Shown here one piece after another: positions 9,572 through 22,579 of a DNA stretch of 64,000 nucleotides. The DNA comes from Mikania micrantha. Its lineage: Eukaryota; Streptophyta; Magnoliopsida; Asterales; Asteraceae. A model generated the notes under the pieces. That model had not been told where the DNA came from. It did not search any database and saw only the letters and a program-made list of their open reading frames with translations. Where the stretch lies: NCBI GenBank assembly GCA_009363875.1, contig CM018690.1:38011445-38075444 (forward strand), given 5' to 3'. Every line of letters begins with the position of its first letter. Position 1 is the first letter of the stretch. The position numbers were made by a program, and so were the translations under genes.

Positions 9572-12500
9572 CTAATTCTCGAACAGGTGGGGATACTTTG
9601 CTTTCATGTTGTCCTCGCGTTCCCAGGTAAACTCTGGTCCACGCTTGGAGTTCCATCGAACCTTTACAATAGGAATACGGCTTCGTTTCAGTCTCTTGAC
9701 TTCACGTTCCATAATCTCTACAGGTTCTTCAATGAAGTGTAATTGCTCGTCTATTTGTATCTCTTCCATCGGTATGACCAATGTTTCATCTGCTAGACAC
9801 CTCTTGAGATTTGATACATGAAACACATCGTGTACTCCACTGAGCTCATCAGGGAGTCTGAGTCTGTATGCCACAGGACCTATGCGTTGAGTAATCTCAA
9901 ACGGTCCGACATACCGAGGTGCTAGCTTGCCTTTAGCCCCAAACCGAACTACGCCTTTCCATGGGGACACTTTCAACATAACCCGGTCACCCACATCAAA
10001 TTCCAAAGGCTTGCGCCGTTTGTCTGCGTAACTCTTTTGGCGGCTACGTGTTGCTTGTAATCGTTGTTGTATCTGGGCAATCTTATCAGTAGTTTCTTGA
10101 ATAAGCTCAGGCCCAGTGATTCTGTTGTCTCCTACTTCGGTCCAACAAATTGGAGACCGACATTTTCTACCATAAAGTGCTTCAAAAGGAGCACATCCAA
10201 TGCTGCTGTGGTAGCTATTGTTGTAGGAGAACTCAATGAGAGGTAAGTGTGTGTCCCAACTTCCACCGAAGTCTAGGATGCATGTTCTCAACATATCCTC
10301 TAGGGTTTGAATGGTGCGTTCGCTTTGTCCATCCGTTTGTGGATGATAAGCGGTGCTCAAGTTAACACTTGTCCCTAAGGATTGTTGCAATGATTGCCAG
10401 AACCGCGAAGTAAATCGACTGTCCCGGTCTGAAATAATAGACAACGGCACACCGTGCCTTACTACTATTTCATCGATGTATAGTCTCGCTAGTTTCTCCA
10501 TCTTGTACGTCTCTCTGATCGGCAAGAAGTGTGCGGACTTGGTCAATCGATCAATGATGACCCAAATAGAATCGTATCCGCTGGAAGTGCGGGGTAGCTT
10601 GGTAATGAAATCCATAGCTATTTGTTCCCACTTCCATTGTGGTATCTCCGGTTGTTCCAGCAAACCCGAAGGTTTCTGGTGTTCTGCTTTGACCTTGGCA
10701 CATGTGATGCATTTGCCAACATAAGTGGCAACATCTTTCCTCATACCCGGCCACCAATAAAATGACCTAAGATCTTGATACATTTTATCGGCACCAGGAT
10801 GAACTGAGTAACGTGTCTTGTGTGCCTCGTCAAGTATGAGTGTCCGAAGTTCATCTACTGCTGGAATCCAAACACGATCCAGATAATAGATAACTCCATC
10901 TTGTTTTGTCTTGAAATGTTTCTCGGCTCCACAATCGAGCTCGCGTTTCAGATTGTCTCTTGCCACGGCCTCTTGTTGTGCTTGTAAAATATGATCTCTC
11001 AAACTTGTTTGCACAGTCATTCCCATGGCGCGAACGCGTAAGGGTTTGACTCTTTCCTTCCGGCTCAAAGCATCTGCAACAACATTTGCTTTGCCCGGAT
11101 GGTATTTGATCACACAATCGTAATCGTTCAGGAGCTCAACCCAACGTCTCTGTCTCATGTTAAGCTCCTTCTGATCAAATATGTGCTGTAAACTCTTGTG
11201 ATCTGTGAAGATAGTGCACTTAGTACCATAAAGGTAGTGTCTCCAAATCTTTAATGCAAATACAACAGCTCCCAGTTCAAGATCGTGTGTCGTGTAATTC
11301 TTCTCGTGTATCTTCAGCTGTCGTGAGGCATAAGCAATGACTTTGTCTCGTTGCATCAAAACACATCCGAGTCCCTGATGGGAAGCATCACAATAAACTA
11401 CAAAGTCATCATTGCCTTCTGGGAGTGTTAAGATTGGAGCATTGCACAATCTTTGTTTCAATGTCTGGAATGCCTCTTCTTGTTTCTGAGTCCACACAAA
11501 AGGTTCAGACTTCTGTGTGAGCTTGGTGAGAGGTAAAGCTATCTTAGAGAAATTCGAAATGAATCTCCTGTAATAACCTGCCAATCCCAAGAATGATCGA
11601 ATCTCCGTTGGTGTTGTAGGCACATCCCAGTTCTTGATTGCTTCAATCTTGGCAGGATCCACGTGAATACCATTACTGTTAATCACGTGACCCAAGAACT
11701 GAACTTCACTTAGCCAAAATTCGCACTTGGAGAATTTGGCATAGAGTCGTTCTTCTTTCAGAAGCTCCAAAACTGTCTTGAGGTGTTGCTCATGTTCCTT
11801 CTTGTTCTTTGAATAAATCAGTATATCATCAATAAAGACGATCACAAACTGATCTAGATACGGCTTGCACACCCGGTTCATTAAGTCCATGAACACAGCC
11901 GGTGCGTTCGTCAATCCGAATGGCATCACCATAAATTCGTAATGACCATATCGAGTACGAAAAGCCGTCTTGGGTATGTCTTCCTCTTGAATCCGGAGCT
12001 GATGATAGCCTGATCTCAGGTCTATCTTTGAAAAGTATTGTGCTCCCTGTAACTGATCAAACAAATCATCAATCCTCGGTAACGGGTACCGATTCTTGAT
12101 GGTGAGTTTGTTGAGTTCTCGATAATCGATGCACATCCTGAAAGTTCCATCCTTCTTTTTAACAAAAAGAACCGGAGCTCCCCATGGGGAAAAGCTCGGT
12201 CGGATGAATCCTTTATCGAGGAGTTCTTGTAACTGATTAGACAACTCCTGCATCTCAGATGGAGCAAGTCTGTAAGGAGACTTAGCTACAGGAGTTGCTC
12301 CCGGAATCAAGTCGATTCGAAACTGTACTGATCTCTCAGGTGGCAGTCCCGGTAAGTCATCCGGAAACACTTCTGCAAAATCTCTCACAATTGGCACATC
12401 TTGAATCTTGATTGTTTTCTTGTCTTTCTGAATCACATGAGCTAAAAATGCAACACATTGTTTCCGTAAGCACTTGCGAGCTTTCATGCACGAAATTATC

Positions 12501-14200
12501 TTGACACTGCGTTTCGCTTGGTCTCCACGAATCTCCAAGACCTCTTTGTTCTCCATAGGAATGCGTAGTAGTTTATCGGAACAGATGAACTCAACTCGGT
12601 TAAGAGATAGCCAATCCATTCCAATGATGATGTCGAAACTGCCCAGCTCCATCGGTATTAAGTCGATGGAAAATATATGATCACCAAGTGTTAGTAGGCA
12701 ATTCCTAAATACTGTGTCAACTGTAATCTGTTTGCCATTAGCTATCTCAATAGTATAAGGGGAGTCTAATGATTCCTCAACATGATTAAGATGGCTAGCA
12801 AAATCGGATGAGATAAAACTCTGATCCGCACCAGTATCAAATAATATAGAGGCATAGAAATCAGATAGAAGAAATGTACCCGTAATGACGTTCGGGTCTT
12901 GTCTAGCTGCAGCAGCTCCTATCTGAAAGGCTCGTCCTCTTGGTGCTTGAGCCCTTTGTTGATTTCTCTTGGGGCAATCCCTAGAGAAGTGACCAGGTTC
13001 ACCACAATTGTAGCAAGACCTGCGATCAGTAGCAGCAGCAGTAGTGGCTGCATTGTTGTTTCTGTTTGGAGCTCCCGTGCTCCTGCAGCGGTTTGCCCAA
13101 TGACCAAACTTTCCACAGTTTGTGCATTGCATGCACTGAGAGTTTGGTGCGTGATGATACTGGCAAGTGTTGCACAAAGGTGCAGTGCCAGTATAGGGCT
13201 TTCTGACTTGCAGTGGTGGTGGCTGATTAAGCATTGGGGCCTGAGTAGTGGCAGCAAAGTTCCTTGCCACTTTTTGTTTCTTAGCCGGACGTTTATCCGA
13301 CTTCTTGGAAGTTCCAGCTTTGGCTGTTTCAGTCTCAGCCTTCAAAACTCCAGACTTAACCATCACCTTGGTAAGTTTAGCTGATAGGGAGATAGCAGCC
13401 TCCAAAGTAGCAGGATAAGCAGCCAACACGATACTTTGGATGCATGAAGGTAATCCCGCCACATAACGGTCAATCAGCTTTTCCAATGTTGGTACCATTT
13501 CTGGCACCAAAGCTACCAACTCATGATAGCGAGTGGTGAAGGTCATATGATCAGCTCCCTTCATTACATGGTTCGAGAGTTCAGTCTCCAGCAGTTGCAG
13601 TTCGTGTTTCGGACAGAACTCGTTCCTCAGAAGAAGCTTAAATTCTGCCCACGGCATTGCCATCGCCTCATCTCTTCCCTTTGCTCGAATCTGAGCATTC
13701 CACCATGTCAGTGCTCGCTTGCTGAATGAACCAGCTGCATAGCGAACTTTATGGTGTTCTGGACAGTTGCTAATGTCCAGAGTGTTCTCCATCTTTTCTA
13801 GCCATTGGATCAGTCCAACAGCTCCTTCGGCTCCTGTGAAACTTGGGGGTTTACATCCTACAAAAGACTTGTAGGAGTATTCCGAAGTATGACTAGTGGT
13901 TCCACTAGCCTCTCCTGTAGTGTGGCCAGAAACGTTGCCGTGGCCTTGAATCTTGTTTATCATCTCTGGGATGACATCTTTCAGCTGGCTGGTCAGTTGA
14001 GTACTCAGCAGGGTTGCTAATGCGATAGTAGCAGGATCTATCATCTGAACATTGCTTGAGCCTGGTGGTGGAGAGTGTGGAGGAGGAGGAGGAGGTGGAG
14101 GTGGTGGTGAATGTGGAGGAGAGTCAGGTGGTGTTGGTGTCGAGGAGTGTGGTGCTGAAGTCTGCGTGGTCGGTTGCTTCCTGGGCGGCATTCTGATCAT
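9572..14200 (-). CDS. Gag-Pol polyprotein of the Tekay-type retrotransposon, 1542 aa
   Basis: A single uninterrupted frame encodes all replication enzymes of the element. In order: proline-rich N-terminus (about 24-47); gag capsid domain (about 110-280, ALTWWNAQI); two CCHC zinc knuckles ([14 protein letters not shown] near 360-375, [14 protein letters not shown] near 393-408) that bind RNA; aspartic protease with active site DTGA (about 453); reverse transcriptase with [21 protein letters not shown] (about 690-710) and the catalytic FIDD (about 788); RNase H starting VYCDAS (about 936); integrase with an HHCC zinc region, then D near 1196, D near 1257 (SDRDSRF) and E near 1293 (SERTIQ), a DD35E pattern; and a chromodomain-like tail (about 1490-1542, [18 protein letters not shown]) expected to target chromatin. 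Length is normal. All catalytic residues are present and no stop or shift is seen, so this copy may be active. The start is the first Met; a second Met at residue 4 is equally possible. Confidence 0.97.
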   Translation of the reverse strand: MIRMPPRKQPTTQTSAPHSSTPTPPDSPPHSPPPPPPPPPPHSPPPGSSNVQMIDPATIALATLLSTQLTSQLKDVIPEMINKIQGHGNVSGHTTGEASGTTSHTSEYSYKSFVGCKPPSFTGAEGAVGLIQWLEKMENTLDISNCPEHHKVRYAAGSFSKRALTWWNAQIRAKGRDEAMAMPWAEFKLLLRNEFCPKHELQLLETELSNHVMKGADHMTFTTRYHELVALVPEMVPTLEKLIDRYVAGLPSCIQSIVLAAYPATLEAAISLSAKLTKVMVKSGVLKAETETAKAGTSKKSDKRPAKKQKVARNFAATTQAPMLNQPPPLQVRKPYTGTAPLCNTCQYHHAPNSQCMQCTNCGKFGHWANRCRSTGAPNRNNNAATTAAATDRRSCYNCGEPGHFSRDCPKRNQQRAQAPRGRAFQIGAAAARQDPNVITGTFLLSDFYASILFDTGADQSFISSDFASHLNHVEESLDSPYTIEIANGKQITVDTVFRNCLLTLGDHIFSIDLIPMELGSFDIIIGMDWLSLNRVEFICSDKLLRIPMENKEVLEIRGDQAKRSVKIISCMKARKCLRKQCVAFLAHVIQKDKKTIKIQDVPIVRDFAEVFPDDLPGLPPERSVQFRIDLIPGATPVAKSPYRLAPSEMQELSNQLQELLDKGFIRPSFSPWGAPVLFVKKKDGTFRMCIDYRELNKLTIKNRYPLPRIDDLFDQLQGAQYFSKIDLRSGYHQLRIQEEDIPKTAFRTRYGHYEFMVMPFGLTNAPAVFMDLMNRVCKPYLDQFVIVFIDDILIYSKNKKEHEQHLKTVLELLKEERLYAKFSKCEFWLSEVQFLGHVINSNGIHVDPAKIEAIKNWDVPTTPTEIRSFLGLAGYYRRFISNFSKIALPLTKLTQKSEPFVWTQKQEEAFQTLKQRLCNAPILTLPEGNDDFVVYCDASHQGLGCVLMQRDKVIAYASRQLKIHEKNYTTHDLELGAVVFALKIWRHYLYGTKCTIFTDHKSLQHIFDQKELNMRQRRWVELLNDYDCVIKYHPGKANVVADALSRKERVKPLRVRAMGMTVQTSLRDHILQAQQEAVARDNLKRELDCGAEKHFKTKQDGVIYYLDRVWIPAVDELRTLILDEAHKTRYSVHPGADKMYQDLRSFYWWPGMRKDVATYVGKCITCAKVKAEHQKPSGLLEQPEIPQWKWEQIAMDFITKLPRTSSGYDSIWVIIDRLTKSAHFLPIRETYKMEKLARLYIDEIVVRHGVPLSIISDRDSRFTSRFWQSLQQSLGTSVNLSTAYHPQTDGQSERTIQTLEDMLRTCILDFGGSWDTHLPLIEFSYNNSYHSSIGCAPFEALYGRKCRSPICWTEVGDNRITGPELIQETTDKIAQIQQRLQATRSRQKSYADKRRKPLEFDVGDRVMLKVSPWKGVVRFGAKGKLAPRYVGPFEITQRIGPVAYRLRLPDELSGVHDVFHVSNLKRCLADETLVIPMEEIQIDEQLHFIEEPVEIMEREVKRLKRSRIPIVKVRWNSKRGPEFTWEREDNMKAKYPHLFEN

Positions 14201-14346
14201 AACCGAAAGAAAATCGGTTAGTGCAGTGATCAGATGCAGAAAGCATATGCATATAAAATCTTATGTCAGATAATATCTACATGAGGGTCCCTAGGTTATA
14301 GTCTAGGCCAAACCATTTATGTAATATGACCTATATTTCTCTATAA

Positions 14347-14363
14347 CCATGGCTCTGATACCA
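14347..14363 (-). promoter_or_regulatory. Primer binding site, initiator Met tRNA
   Basis: The minus strand reads TGGTATCAGAGCCATGG, three bases from the LTR end at 14367. This is the usual plant initiator-Met tRNA primer site, where minus-strand DNA synthesis starts. Confidence 0.92.
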
Positions 14364-14366
14364 ATC

Positions 14367-17300
14367 TGTCACACCCCGGGCCGGCGGGAACGGATCGGGT
14401 TTCCCCGTCGGGCGGAAGGTTCCCGGGGCGCGATATCTTTGAGGTGATAATCAAATGATCAGATTGTTTACATAGCACATGAGATATAAATGAGAAATGC
14501 TAATCATGACATGAAATAGAATTACAAAGTTAAATTACATTGTACATCATAATTTAACTAAGTAAATCTAATCAAAAAGAATCATTGAGTTTATATCTTG
14601 AACTGTACAAGATATACAAAAGTGATTCACTGTTTTGTCATATCAAAAGTATGCAGTCAAAAGTAAGCTAGGTCTTCTAAGAGTCCACTAGCTTAACACT
14701 TGCACAATTGTATCTACACCGGTCCGTCACCTGAGAAAACATGCATTTAAACAAAGTCAACACTAGGTTGGTGAGTTCATAAGTAAGTAAATTGAAAACC
14801 ATTGAATTGATCATGCACACATCCACAATGTCATACTTGTTACTTGTAATACTTGTTTCATCTGTACCACCCAATGGCCTCTCCTTAGTTATATGTACAA
14901 GTAGTGTATCACCTGATCAAGTATGCTTATATATAGGGAATCCTGAAAGGGTCAAGCCCAGACGCTATCCCACCACATACTCAGTCAAGTTCCACACCAC
15001 TTGCGATACAACTAAAGATATCCATTACCCCGCTTATTCATCGCACTTGATATGTGTTCAGTTATTGTATTGAAGATAGAATAATATATTGTATGGGGTT
15101 TAATTATCAAACCGAAGTATTGATAACCCTCGATGTATTAAGGAATTTTAGATTAATATAATCTTGTCCTTGTATTATTCTATACTTGAGGTGGGTTAAC
15201 TGATGATACTCTATTAAATATTAAGAGTGTGAGTTAACCCCTTGCAACTTGTTCTTGAACCATAGTGCATAGAGCCTAAAAGGAATCCATTGAAATCCTC
15301 ACGTAATCAGATTTCAATGCATCCGATTTATCTCTACCACTTTGCATGTCTATTGTCCTCAACGAAATCTATTACTAGTAGTGTCACATGAGAGCAGATC
15401 ACCTTCTCAACCTACTAGTCAATAGGGTTCTCGCTGGATTAATTACTTATCACTGTAGATTAATATCACCATGTGTCGCTTACCAGAACCTGACTTGAGG
15501 TCGCCCTGTCACCGGTCATACGTTACCGGCCATTGAATTGTTACGATCAACATACTAGCCCTACAAGCTAGAGGTTTGTCAAACCTATGGTACCACTATG
15601 CTATCGTCGGTTTAGTCACGTCAAACTAACTGGTCAGCGAATTAAAGGGACTTACATGATCAACTTGAACAACTTGGCACATGATTGAAGTGATATAATG
15701 CAAACAGGTCAATAGTAACTAATTGTAATTGTATTCACTTGTACTCTTGTTCTCATTGTCATATGTTCTCCGTGATATTAACAAAGTTAAATAAGAACTA
15801 GTCTTATTAGGTTATGTTAATTAATTGAGTGAATGATGTTGTTATCATGAAATTATGTTATCATGATTATCATTCCATGCTACTTGTTCTTCTTGTAATA
15901 TGTGTTGAGTTATAAGGTTAAGTATTATAAGATCTAGTCTTATTACACTTATTTAACTCTTGTATTGAATGATGTAGTAAAGATATATTATCTTTATATC
16001 ATTCTTGTGTTTTGCTCTTGTAATCATGTCATCATGTTTCCTTGTAATTGTTACAATGTCATTTCTTGTAAGAATAACTAAGTGTTGTAAGAGTTAACTT
16101 ACTACTAAGTTATTCTATTGTATCGATGAGTTATGATATTAAAAATATCATCATCATCTTATCTTTCCTGTATTCTTGAATTCAAACAAGCATGCATACA
16201 ATGATTTATGATAATAAGCAATTTAATATCAAATAATCAAAGTATTAACAATATGTAAGCAAAACTTTTAAATAAATAAAAGTAAAGCATGTTTCTCAGC
16301 CCCGAGAGTTTAAAATCAGTAAAGATTAAAGAAAAGGGGCATATGAACTCACCTTGTAGTACTGGGGGTTTGACTTGACCTAAGTGAGAATGCACGCGCT
16401 CTCGTTTGAATTTGTTGTGTTCACAATCCTGTATTAATTCACATCGTTTGTAACTCGTAAGTATAAGTTGTAATAGTTTCATGTGTGCGTATGTGTAGGT
16501 GTTAGCCCTATAGTTGGCTAACACACGTAGGTCTCGATCATCATTCGGCCCTTACTCTCGTCTTATAGAAGATACTCACATTTAACCTATTTGTTTACTT
16601 AACTAATCATGTTTTTAGAGTTTTATGTTTAGCTTGAAATCGACTCATATCTAGTAATGAAATCTTGAATCCACTATAGTTGATATTTACACGACTCATT
16701 TTCCTACACGTTTTACTTAATTAATTAGTTACCAACTTTGTAGTATAAGGTCATTAATCAATTCCCATGTACATTATCATTACAACTTAATTGCTGGTGT
16801 TGATTCTAAACCACCCCATGTGGGCCGAATGTTAACTCAGCCCAAATAGGAAATGGGCCGAATTGAGTCTTATGGGCCAAGTGCATATGCATGGGCCATT
16901 TATGCAAGCTTGGACAGGATCAGGTCTTGGGCCAAGGTAATAAGTATTGGGCCCCATAGGCAAATGGGCTGAAACGATGTTGGGCTAGGCATGCTGTCAT
17001 TGAGCCAAGTTAGAAACGTGTGGACCAAAGAGAAAGGTTAGGCTGCTTAAGGGCCAATGTGGGCCGGGGTGTGCATGGCCGAATCACTGCTTGTCGAATG
17101 GCTTAACCTCACCCGAATGTCTTAGCCATGACCGAACCAATGTGACCGGCGAATGGATGTAGTCGACTGACATGCTCGAATGAGCTCAGCCGAATGGTGG
17201 GTGGCTGAGTGAGTTGTTCGGGCGAATGTAGGTGGGCGAAGGAGGTTCATTCGGGGCTGGTGGTCGAATGGGCTGTGCCGAATGAAGGAGTGGCGACTGA

Positions 17301-18572
17301 GGGTGGTGTCTGGCGACTGAACCAGTCGGCGAATGGAGGTAGTCATTCGGCGAAAGTGTCTCCTTCGCTGGGCTGAGTAAGGGCGGCCGTGGGTTTCGGA
17401 CCAGTGGACCTTTCAAGCTAATCAGAGGTATTCCATGGTGGGGATATGCAAGAACTAAGATTTAGAGGTTGTGGGTCGAAGAAAATAGAGGTAGAACCGG
17501 TTAGGGTGAGTGGTTCGAACCATGGGTTGAAAACCCTAGTTTTCGTGAGATTAAAGCTTCAATACCTCGATTTCAGGTGGGTTTGAGCTCCGATCTGTTG
17601 TACTTTCGTGTAGAGGGGAATGAGAGCTTCAAATAGGTTCAAGAATGGGTGAATTTGGTGAAGAAATGAGAAAGTTATGGAGGAGAGAAGATCTTTGGTG
17701 GCTAGGGTTTTCAAAACCGGGATTTCTAAATTTTATGAAGAAGATGAAGTGGAAATGTGAGAAAATAAGCTCACTTGTGGTATTTATACCACGAGTGAGT
17801 TCGGGTTCGTTTTCGTTGCTCGGTTCGCGTTTTCGTTCCGTTTCCGGAACGTAACGCGCGTATTTAAATGGAATTAAATAAAAGGATTTAACTTAATTAT
17901 TTTGATGAGTTTCAAAATTGTAAAATGTTATTTATTTAATTTTATTAAATTATTTTCGTTCGTGACGTGTTTTCGTTGTCGTTTCGTCAGATCGCGTAAC
18001 CTTCGCGCGTAATTCGTTCGAATCGTCACCCGAACGAATACGACGATGGTTTTGCTTTCTGACTTTTGTTTTCTACTTCTCAGTCATTATTTTAGAATTC
18101 TAAACTCACAGATATGTTTGTGTGAATCGTCACCCACGCAAACACATTGTCAGTTCGTTATTCTGAAATAACGCTGCGTTTGTGTTTAAATTGTGTTTCC
18201 TCACTGTCGGACTCAACTAAACATCCTGTTTTCACATTTTTCTTGTACTGATTCGTCGGCCATCTGATTCCTGTCATCTGTGGACATCAGATCGCAACCG
18301 ATACGTTTTCGTTGTTTACTTGAACACTGTTGTTTCTTGTGATTCGTTGTGTTAACTGTACTTAAGTTTTCACTTAAATACACACAACTATTGTTTCAAA
18401 TGTATGTCGTACTTACTGTATTTAAGTTTACACAAAAATACGTACAACTGTGTATTGTATTTTGAATTATGATAACACATTCACTGTTCATGTACTTGTA
18501 TATACACATAGTATAGAGTGAGTGTACACGTACCGTACGGACTTGCCGGACGATCTGGTACTTGATGTTACA
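14367..18572 (-). repeat. 5' LTR of the intact Tekay-type element
   Basis: It matches the 3' LTR at an offset of 9055 bp; one substitution was noticed (C at 17497). It would drive transcription from a TATA box on the minus strand at 17781-17788. The leader between the primer site and the Gag start is about 150 bp. Confidence 0.95.
17770..17799 (-). promoter_or_regulatory. LTR TATA palindrome (5' LTR, the functional copy)
   Basis: Same 14-bp arms and central minus-strand TATAAATA as at 8715-8744. As part of the 5' LTR this copy would start the genomic RNA near 17750. Confidence 0.6.
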
Positions 18573-18637
18573 AATACTTTAGAGATGCATGAAACGCATA
18601 CATGATTGTCATACAATACTAAAGGCATACTTACGAC

Positions 18638-19073
18638 CATAGTTGTAGAAGTCACTAAACGCTAGTCTGATGGCGAGGTACTGCCTAGGGATTAATCGGG
18701 ATTAATTAGCGCTAGACGGATTGTAATTTTTATATGTAATTTTACAAATATATACTATATACACATATCAATAATTTAATATAATACTTCAAATAATTTA
18801 AAAAAAAAACTTAAACATACTAAATGAAGTATTTCAAAATTCAAACTTAAACACTAATTTCAAAGTTTATAAATAGATTTCGATGTTTAGTGGCTATATT
18901 GGATGTTTCAGATGTTTTATAGACATATTAATGACTTTGAGTTAAGAAATGTCTCAAATATTAATTGATCTTGGTCCTTTTTAGGCCACCTAGGCACCGT
19001 TTTAGGCAAAATTGACAAGGTTGGAGGGCGTCTAGCGTCTAGTCGACCGCCTAGGCCGACTTTTACAACACTG
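18638..19073. mobile_element. hAT-type MITE
   Basis: The left end CATAGTTGTAGAAGTC and the right end read from the other strand (CAGTGTTGTAAAAGTC) are terminal inverted repeats of the common plant CAGTGTTGTAAAA type. They are flanked by an 8-bp duplication with one mismatch, CTTACGAC (18630-18637) and TTTACGAC (19074-19081), as expected for hAT. The 436-bp body has CTAGGCG-rich subterminal repeats and an AT-rich centre, and no transposase. Confidence 0.85.
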
Positions 19074-19081
19074 TTTACGAC

Positions 19082-19358
19082 TATAGGGACTCTTAGGACT
19101 AAAAGCAAAATAGAAGAAGCTATTGCCTTAAACTACAACTAAAGAAGCTAAGCTAAATATATGTCAAGTTCAAAGCCCTAGCAAAGATAAAAAGCTAAAC
19201 ACACCTATAGAAATCTCTTATGTTACTAATCATAAAGTACATATCTAATAGATTTTGTCTAGTTTTTTCATCTATTGTGATGGTTTTCACACTCCTTAAA
19301 AATGTTGTCATTTGCTTCATTTGATCATGTTGGAAGTATCTTAATGTTTCCTCTCTTA
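19082..19358. other. Short unique intergenic segment
   Basis: No gene or repeat recognised between the hAT-type MITE and the Harbinger element. It ends in the TTA target site (19356-19358). Confidence 0.5.
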
Positions 19359-21402
19359 GGCCACTCGGAGTGGAGCACGGGGAAGAGCCGGGGAAGAGTT
19401 TGGCCGGCCGGGGAAGATCGGGAACACCACCCCCCGGAAGTGGGGTGGGGTGATTCGGGGTGGCCACACCGATTGTCGCCGAAGTGAGGAGATAACCGTT
19501 GGACAACGGTTAAATTTTAAAAAAAAAAAAAAACAAATTTTTTTTTCTATTTAAACAACTCAAAAACCAACCAAAATCTCACACTTTTTTCTCTCATCTT
19601 CTATAACTTATACACCAAAATTTATAAAATTTTCAACTAAAATGGAAGGAGGTTCATCACGTGGTGGGTCATCAACCAAGAATTTAGAAAACCACGACAA
19701 AAAAATGTTCAAACGCCTCAAATGAACCCGTTCAACACACCCGGGTATCATCCACAAATGCCATCTCCGAATCAACCATCATTTTTCTACGATCCAATGA
19801 ACCCGCCTCCATATTTGCAATATTCACCGGGCACTCAACAACAATTCAACCGGTGGGAGCAATCGTATCAACAAGACCAACAAAATTTTCAACAACAATC
19901 TCCATTTCAAGGTATTTTTTATACGTTTATTTTTATATTTTATTTTATTTTGTTTATTTTTATAAGTTTATTTTTTAAGTCTATTTTTATATTTTATTTT
20001 TTTTCTATTTTTATACGTTTATTTGTATGTTTAGACTATCGTGACCATAATCAAGACGACTCGGATTCAAGCGAACATGTTCAAGTCGAGTCGGAAGAAG
20101 AAGAAGAACAAGAACCGGTTAGGCGACCGGGAAAGAAACCAATTGGAGAGAAAGCACCGGCCAAGCGTTGGTCCGATGAAGAGGAGGTTGCGTTGGCCAG
20201 AGCTTGGCTAACTATTTCTGAAAATCCCGATGTTGGTAATGCGCAAAAACGGGATGGTTTTTATAGAAAGGTATTTTTTAACATTGTTTAAGTTAACAAA
20301 AAAGTAACGGTTGATGCTTAAATTTATTTTCTTTATATGTAGGTAACCGAACATTTTCACCATCTCGTGAAGGACAGGTCGAGGACTGTTGATCAAATCT
20401 ATTCCAAATGGAACGATATGAACGCTTCCATGAAGAAATGGAATGGTTTTTACCAACAGTGTTCAATGAATCGCAAAAGCGGTGAAGGGGACGAACAAGT
20501 TTTGAAAACGGCCATGAAAAACTACAAAACCTTGGTCAAATCAAAGGGATTCGATCACATCCAAGCGTGGGATGTGGTCCGCTATAGCCCTTTATGGTGC
20601 GACATTCCACCAGTAGGTTGTGACTCACAATCTACAACAAAAAGGCCGAAGCCAAATGAGTCAATGGGTAGTGCGAACCCCCACATCGACATCAACCTTG
20701 ATGATGACGAAGACATCAACATCAACCTTGATCGTGATGGCCCACGCATTTATTATGAACCGGATAGGCCAACAAGAAAGGACAAAAGATCGGCCGCGTC
20801 CTCCTCGTCGCATGACGATTTAATTCAACAAATGGCGGAATTCAACTCGTTGAACAAAGAGGAATCCGAAAAAAGAAAACGCCATCGAGTTGAAAAACTC
20901 CGTGTTTTGCAAGAGGATAAAGAAGCATGCTTTGCATTAATGCGACGACAACAACAGGCTTTAGACGAACAGCAAAAGGCTGTAGATTTAGAGTTTATGA
21001 TGAAAGACCACTCAATTTATCAAGAACCAATGCTACAACTGATTCTCGATCGTAAACGAGAAATTGCTGCTCGTTGGGGATGGCATTGCCCTTTCTAGGT
21101 TTTTAATTTAATTTTTTAGGTTGTACTCTTTTTTTTTTACTCTTTTTTTTTTGGTTGTATTTTTTTTTGTATTCTTTTTTTTTATTTTAAATTTAATGAA
21201 TCTTTTTTTATTTTAAGAATATTATTATTATTTGTTGTTAAAATAATTAATTAAAAATAAGATTTGAAAATAGGGAAAAGTGGGGAAAAGTGGGACGACA
21301 CCGTGCAAAATGGGGAAAAGTAGAGAAAAGTGGGAAAAGCTGATGTGATGCTGATGTGGCAACGGGGAAAAGTGGGGAAAACCTAGACCACTCCTTGTAG
21401 CC
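19359..21402 (+). mobile_element. PIF/Harbinger element carrying ORF1 only
   Basis: The 2,044-bp unit is flanked by TTA on both sides (19356-19358 and 21403-21405). Terminal repeats are GGCCACTCGGAGTGG and, from the right, GGCTACAAGGAGTGG. Subterminal GGGGAAAAGTGGG repeats are dense at both ends. It carries the Myb-like ORF1 but no DDE transposase, so it would need a transposase from elsewhere. The copy at 4139-4889 is a deleted relative. Confidence 0.9.
19722..21098 (+). CDS. Harbinger ORF1: Myb/SANT (trihelix-like) DNA-binding protein
   Basis: This is the accessory protein of PIF/Harbinger transposons, which acts with the transposase in DNA binding and nuclear entry. Three exons are proposed: 19722-19911, 20035-20270 and 20343-21098. 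The introns (123 and 72 bp) have GT...AG ends and are T-rich, giving 393 aa. Exon 1 is Gln/Pro/Asn-rich. Exons 2-3 hold an acidic stretch (ESEEEEEQE), a basic patch, then the Myb-like domain RWSDEEEVALARAW through FYRKVTEHF and VDQIYSKWND. The C-terminus is charged and coiled-coil-like (EESEKRKRHRVEKLRVLQED). The family's natural start is probably the ATG at 19642, but one base is missing near 19680 relative to the copy at 4422-4616, so that reading stops early. The Met at 19722 restores a usable frame. Such proteins are often mislabelled glutathione S-transferase T3-like in plant annotation. Confidence 0.85.
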
Positions 21403-22180
21403 TTATCTTCTTATAAATGAGTGCAGTGATACTCTAATCTACCCCCACTGTATTCATTATTTAGTCTATTCCTATAATACCCTTACAAAATAAAAAATAA
21501 TAAAAATGAATGAATGAATATTAAAACTAACTCAACTTTTTATACTATCCTCGTTCATAACCAAACTTAACTTTTAATAAAAACTAGGTTTTTTACCGCC
21601 ACGTGTTGCGGCGGCGTGTTATAGTGCACTCCCGATAACAGGTAGTATATATAAATTGTAGAAGCATAAGTGAAATAGAAAAAATACTCACAAAATCCTT
21701 TTTACGAACAACCAAACTGTTGAATTAAAACAAAAACACAAATCTTTAAAATTCAATGCTCTCATATCAGTTTATTACTTTTTAAAATTAAGAATTTCTA
21801 GTGGTCCAAACCTTAACTATCACTATTTATTTCCTTGCCTAAAATAAACTAAAACAATTATCTATTTTAATATTCATTACTATATAAATTAAAGATAAAA
21901 TTAAATGGTGGCCAAAGTTTAACAAATAAAATTCTACTATTCATTTTCCCTTCCTTTTTAATATATAGTATATATAATTAAGTTCTCTTTCTTATGTATA
22001 CATCACTCAACGTACATAATTCAAACTTTCATACTCTTAACAACCCAACATAATTTATCATAGAAATATGATCTATTAGAAATACGTTAAAAAGAAAGTC
22101 TCAGTTTTTAAACAAAAATATAGGACCAAATGTTTTATTTTATACTCACATCATGGTTAAAATATATATATATATATATA
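21403..22180. other. AT-rich intergenic DNA
   Basis: No gene. A GC-rich patch TTTTTTACCGCCACGTG followed by TTGCGGCGGCGTG (about 21590-21620) resembles the end of a dispersed plant repeat, but I cannot assign a family. A TA microsatellite (about 22163-22180) leads into the next MITE. Confidence 0.45.
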
Positions 22181-22579
22181 GGGAGAGGTTCAAATGTTAA
22201 CCCTCCCTTATAGCGTTAACCGCTTAACCCTAGCGTTTTTTGTCCGAATCTTAAATTTTTTTTCATGGTTTTTATTATGCAAAAATAGGGGGGTTTCTTT
22301 TTTGTGTTTTTGCTAATTCATCACCGTTTAGAAGTTATTGTAAGTGTAAGTTACTTACACTTACTTACATTTACTGCATCAGATACGGATTGTAAGTAAG
22401 TGTAAGTAACTTACACTTACAATAACTTCTAAACGGTGATGAATTAGCAAAAACACAAAAAAGAAACCCCCCTTATTTTTGCAAAATAAAAACCATGAAA
22501 AAAAAATTTTAAGATTCGGGCAAAAAACGCTAGGGTTAAGCGATTAACGCTATAAGGGAGGGTTAACAATGGAACCTTC

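Larger units (their letters stand above)
5312..18572 (-). mobile_element. Intact Ty3/gypsy (Tekay/Del-type chromovirus) retrotransposon
   Basis: The element is 13,261 bp on the minus strand. It is bounded by identical-looking LTRs of 4,206 bp (5312-9517 and 14367-18572), each TG...CA on the plus strand, and by a perfect 5-bp target duplication AATAC (5307-5311 and 18573-18577). It carries a primer site for initiator Met tRNA, a single gag-pol frame without breaks and a polypurine tract. I noticed one LTR difference, T at 8442 against C at 17497. If that is the only one, the insertion is very recent. Lineage is inferred from the long LTRs, the Met primer site and the C-terminal chromodomain-like tail. 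Confidence 0.97.

Noticed and set aside
12899..13384. Plus-strand frames inside the gag-pol gene
   Set aside because: Antisense shadows of the 1542-codon polyprotein, without domains of their own.
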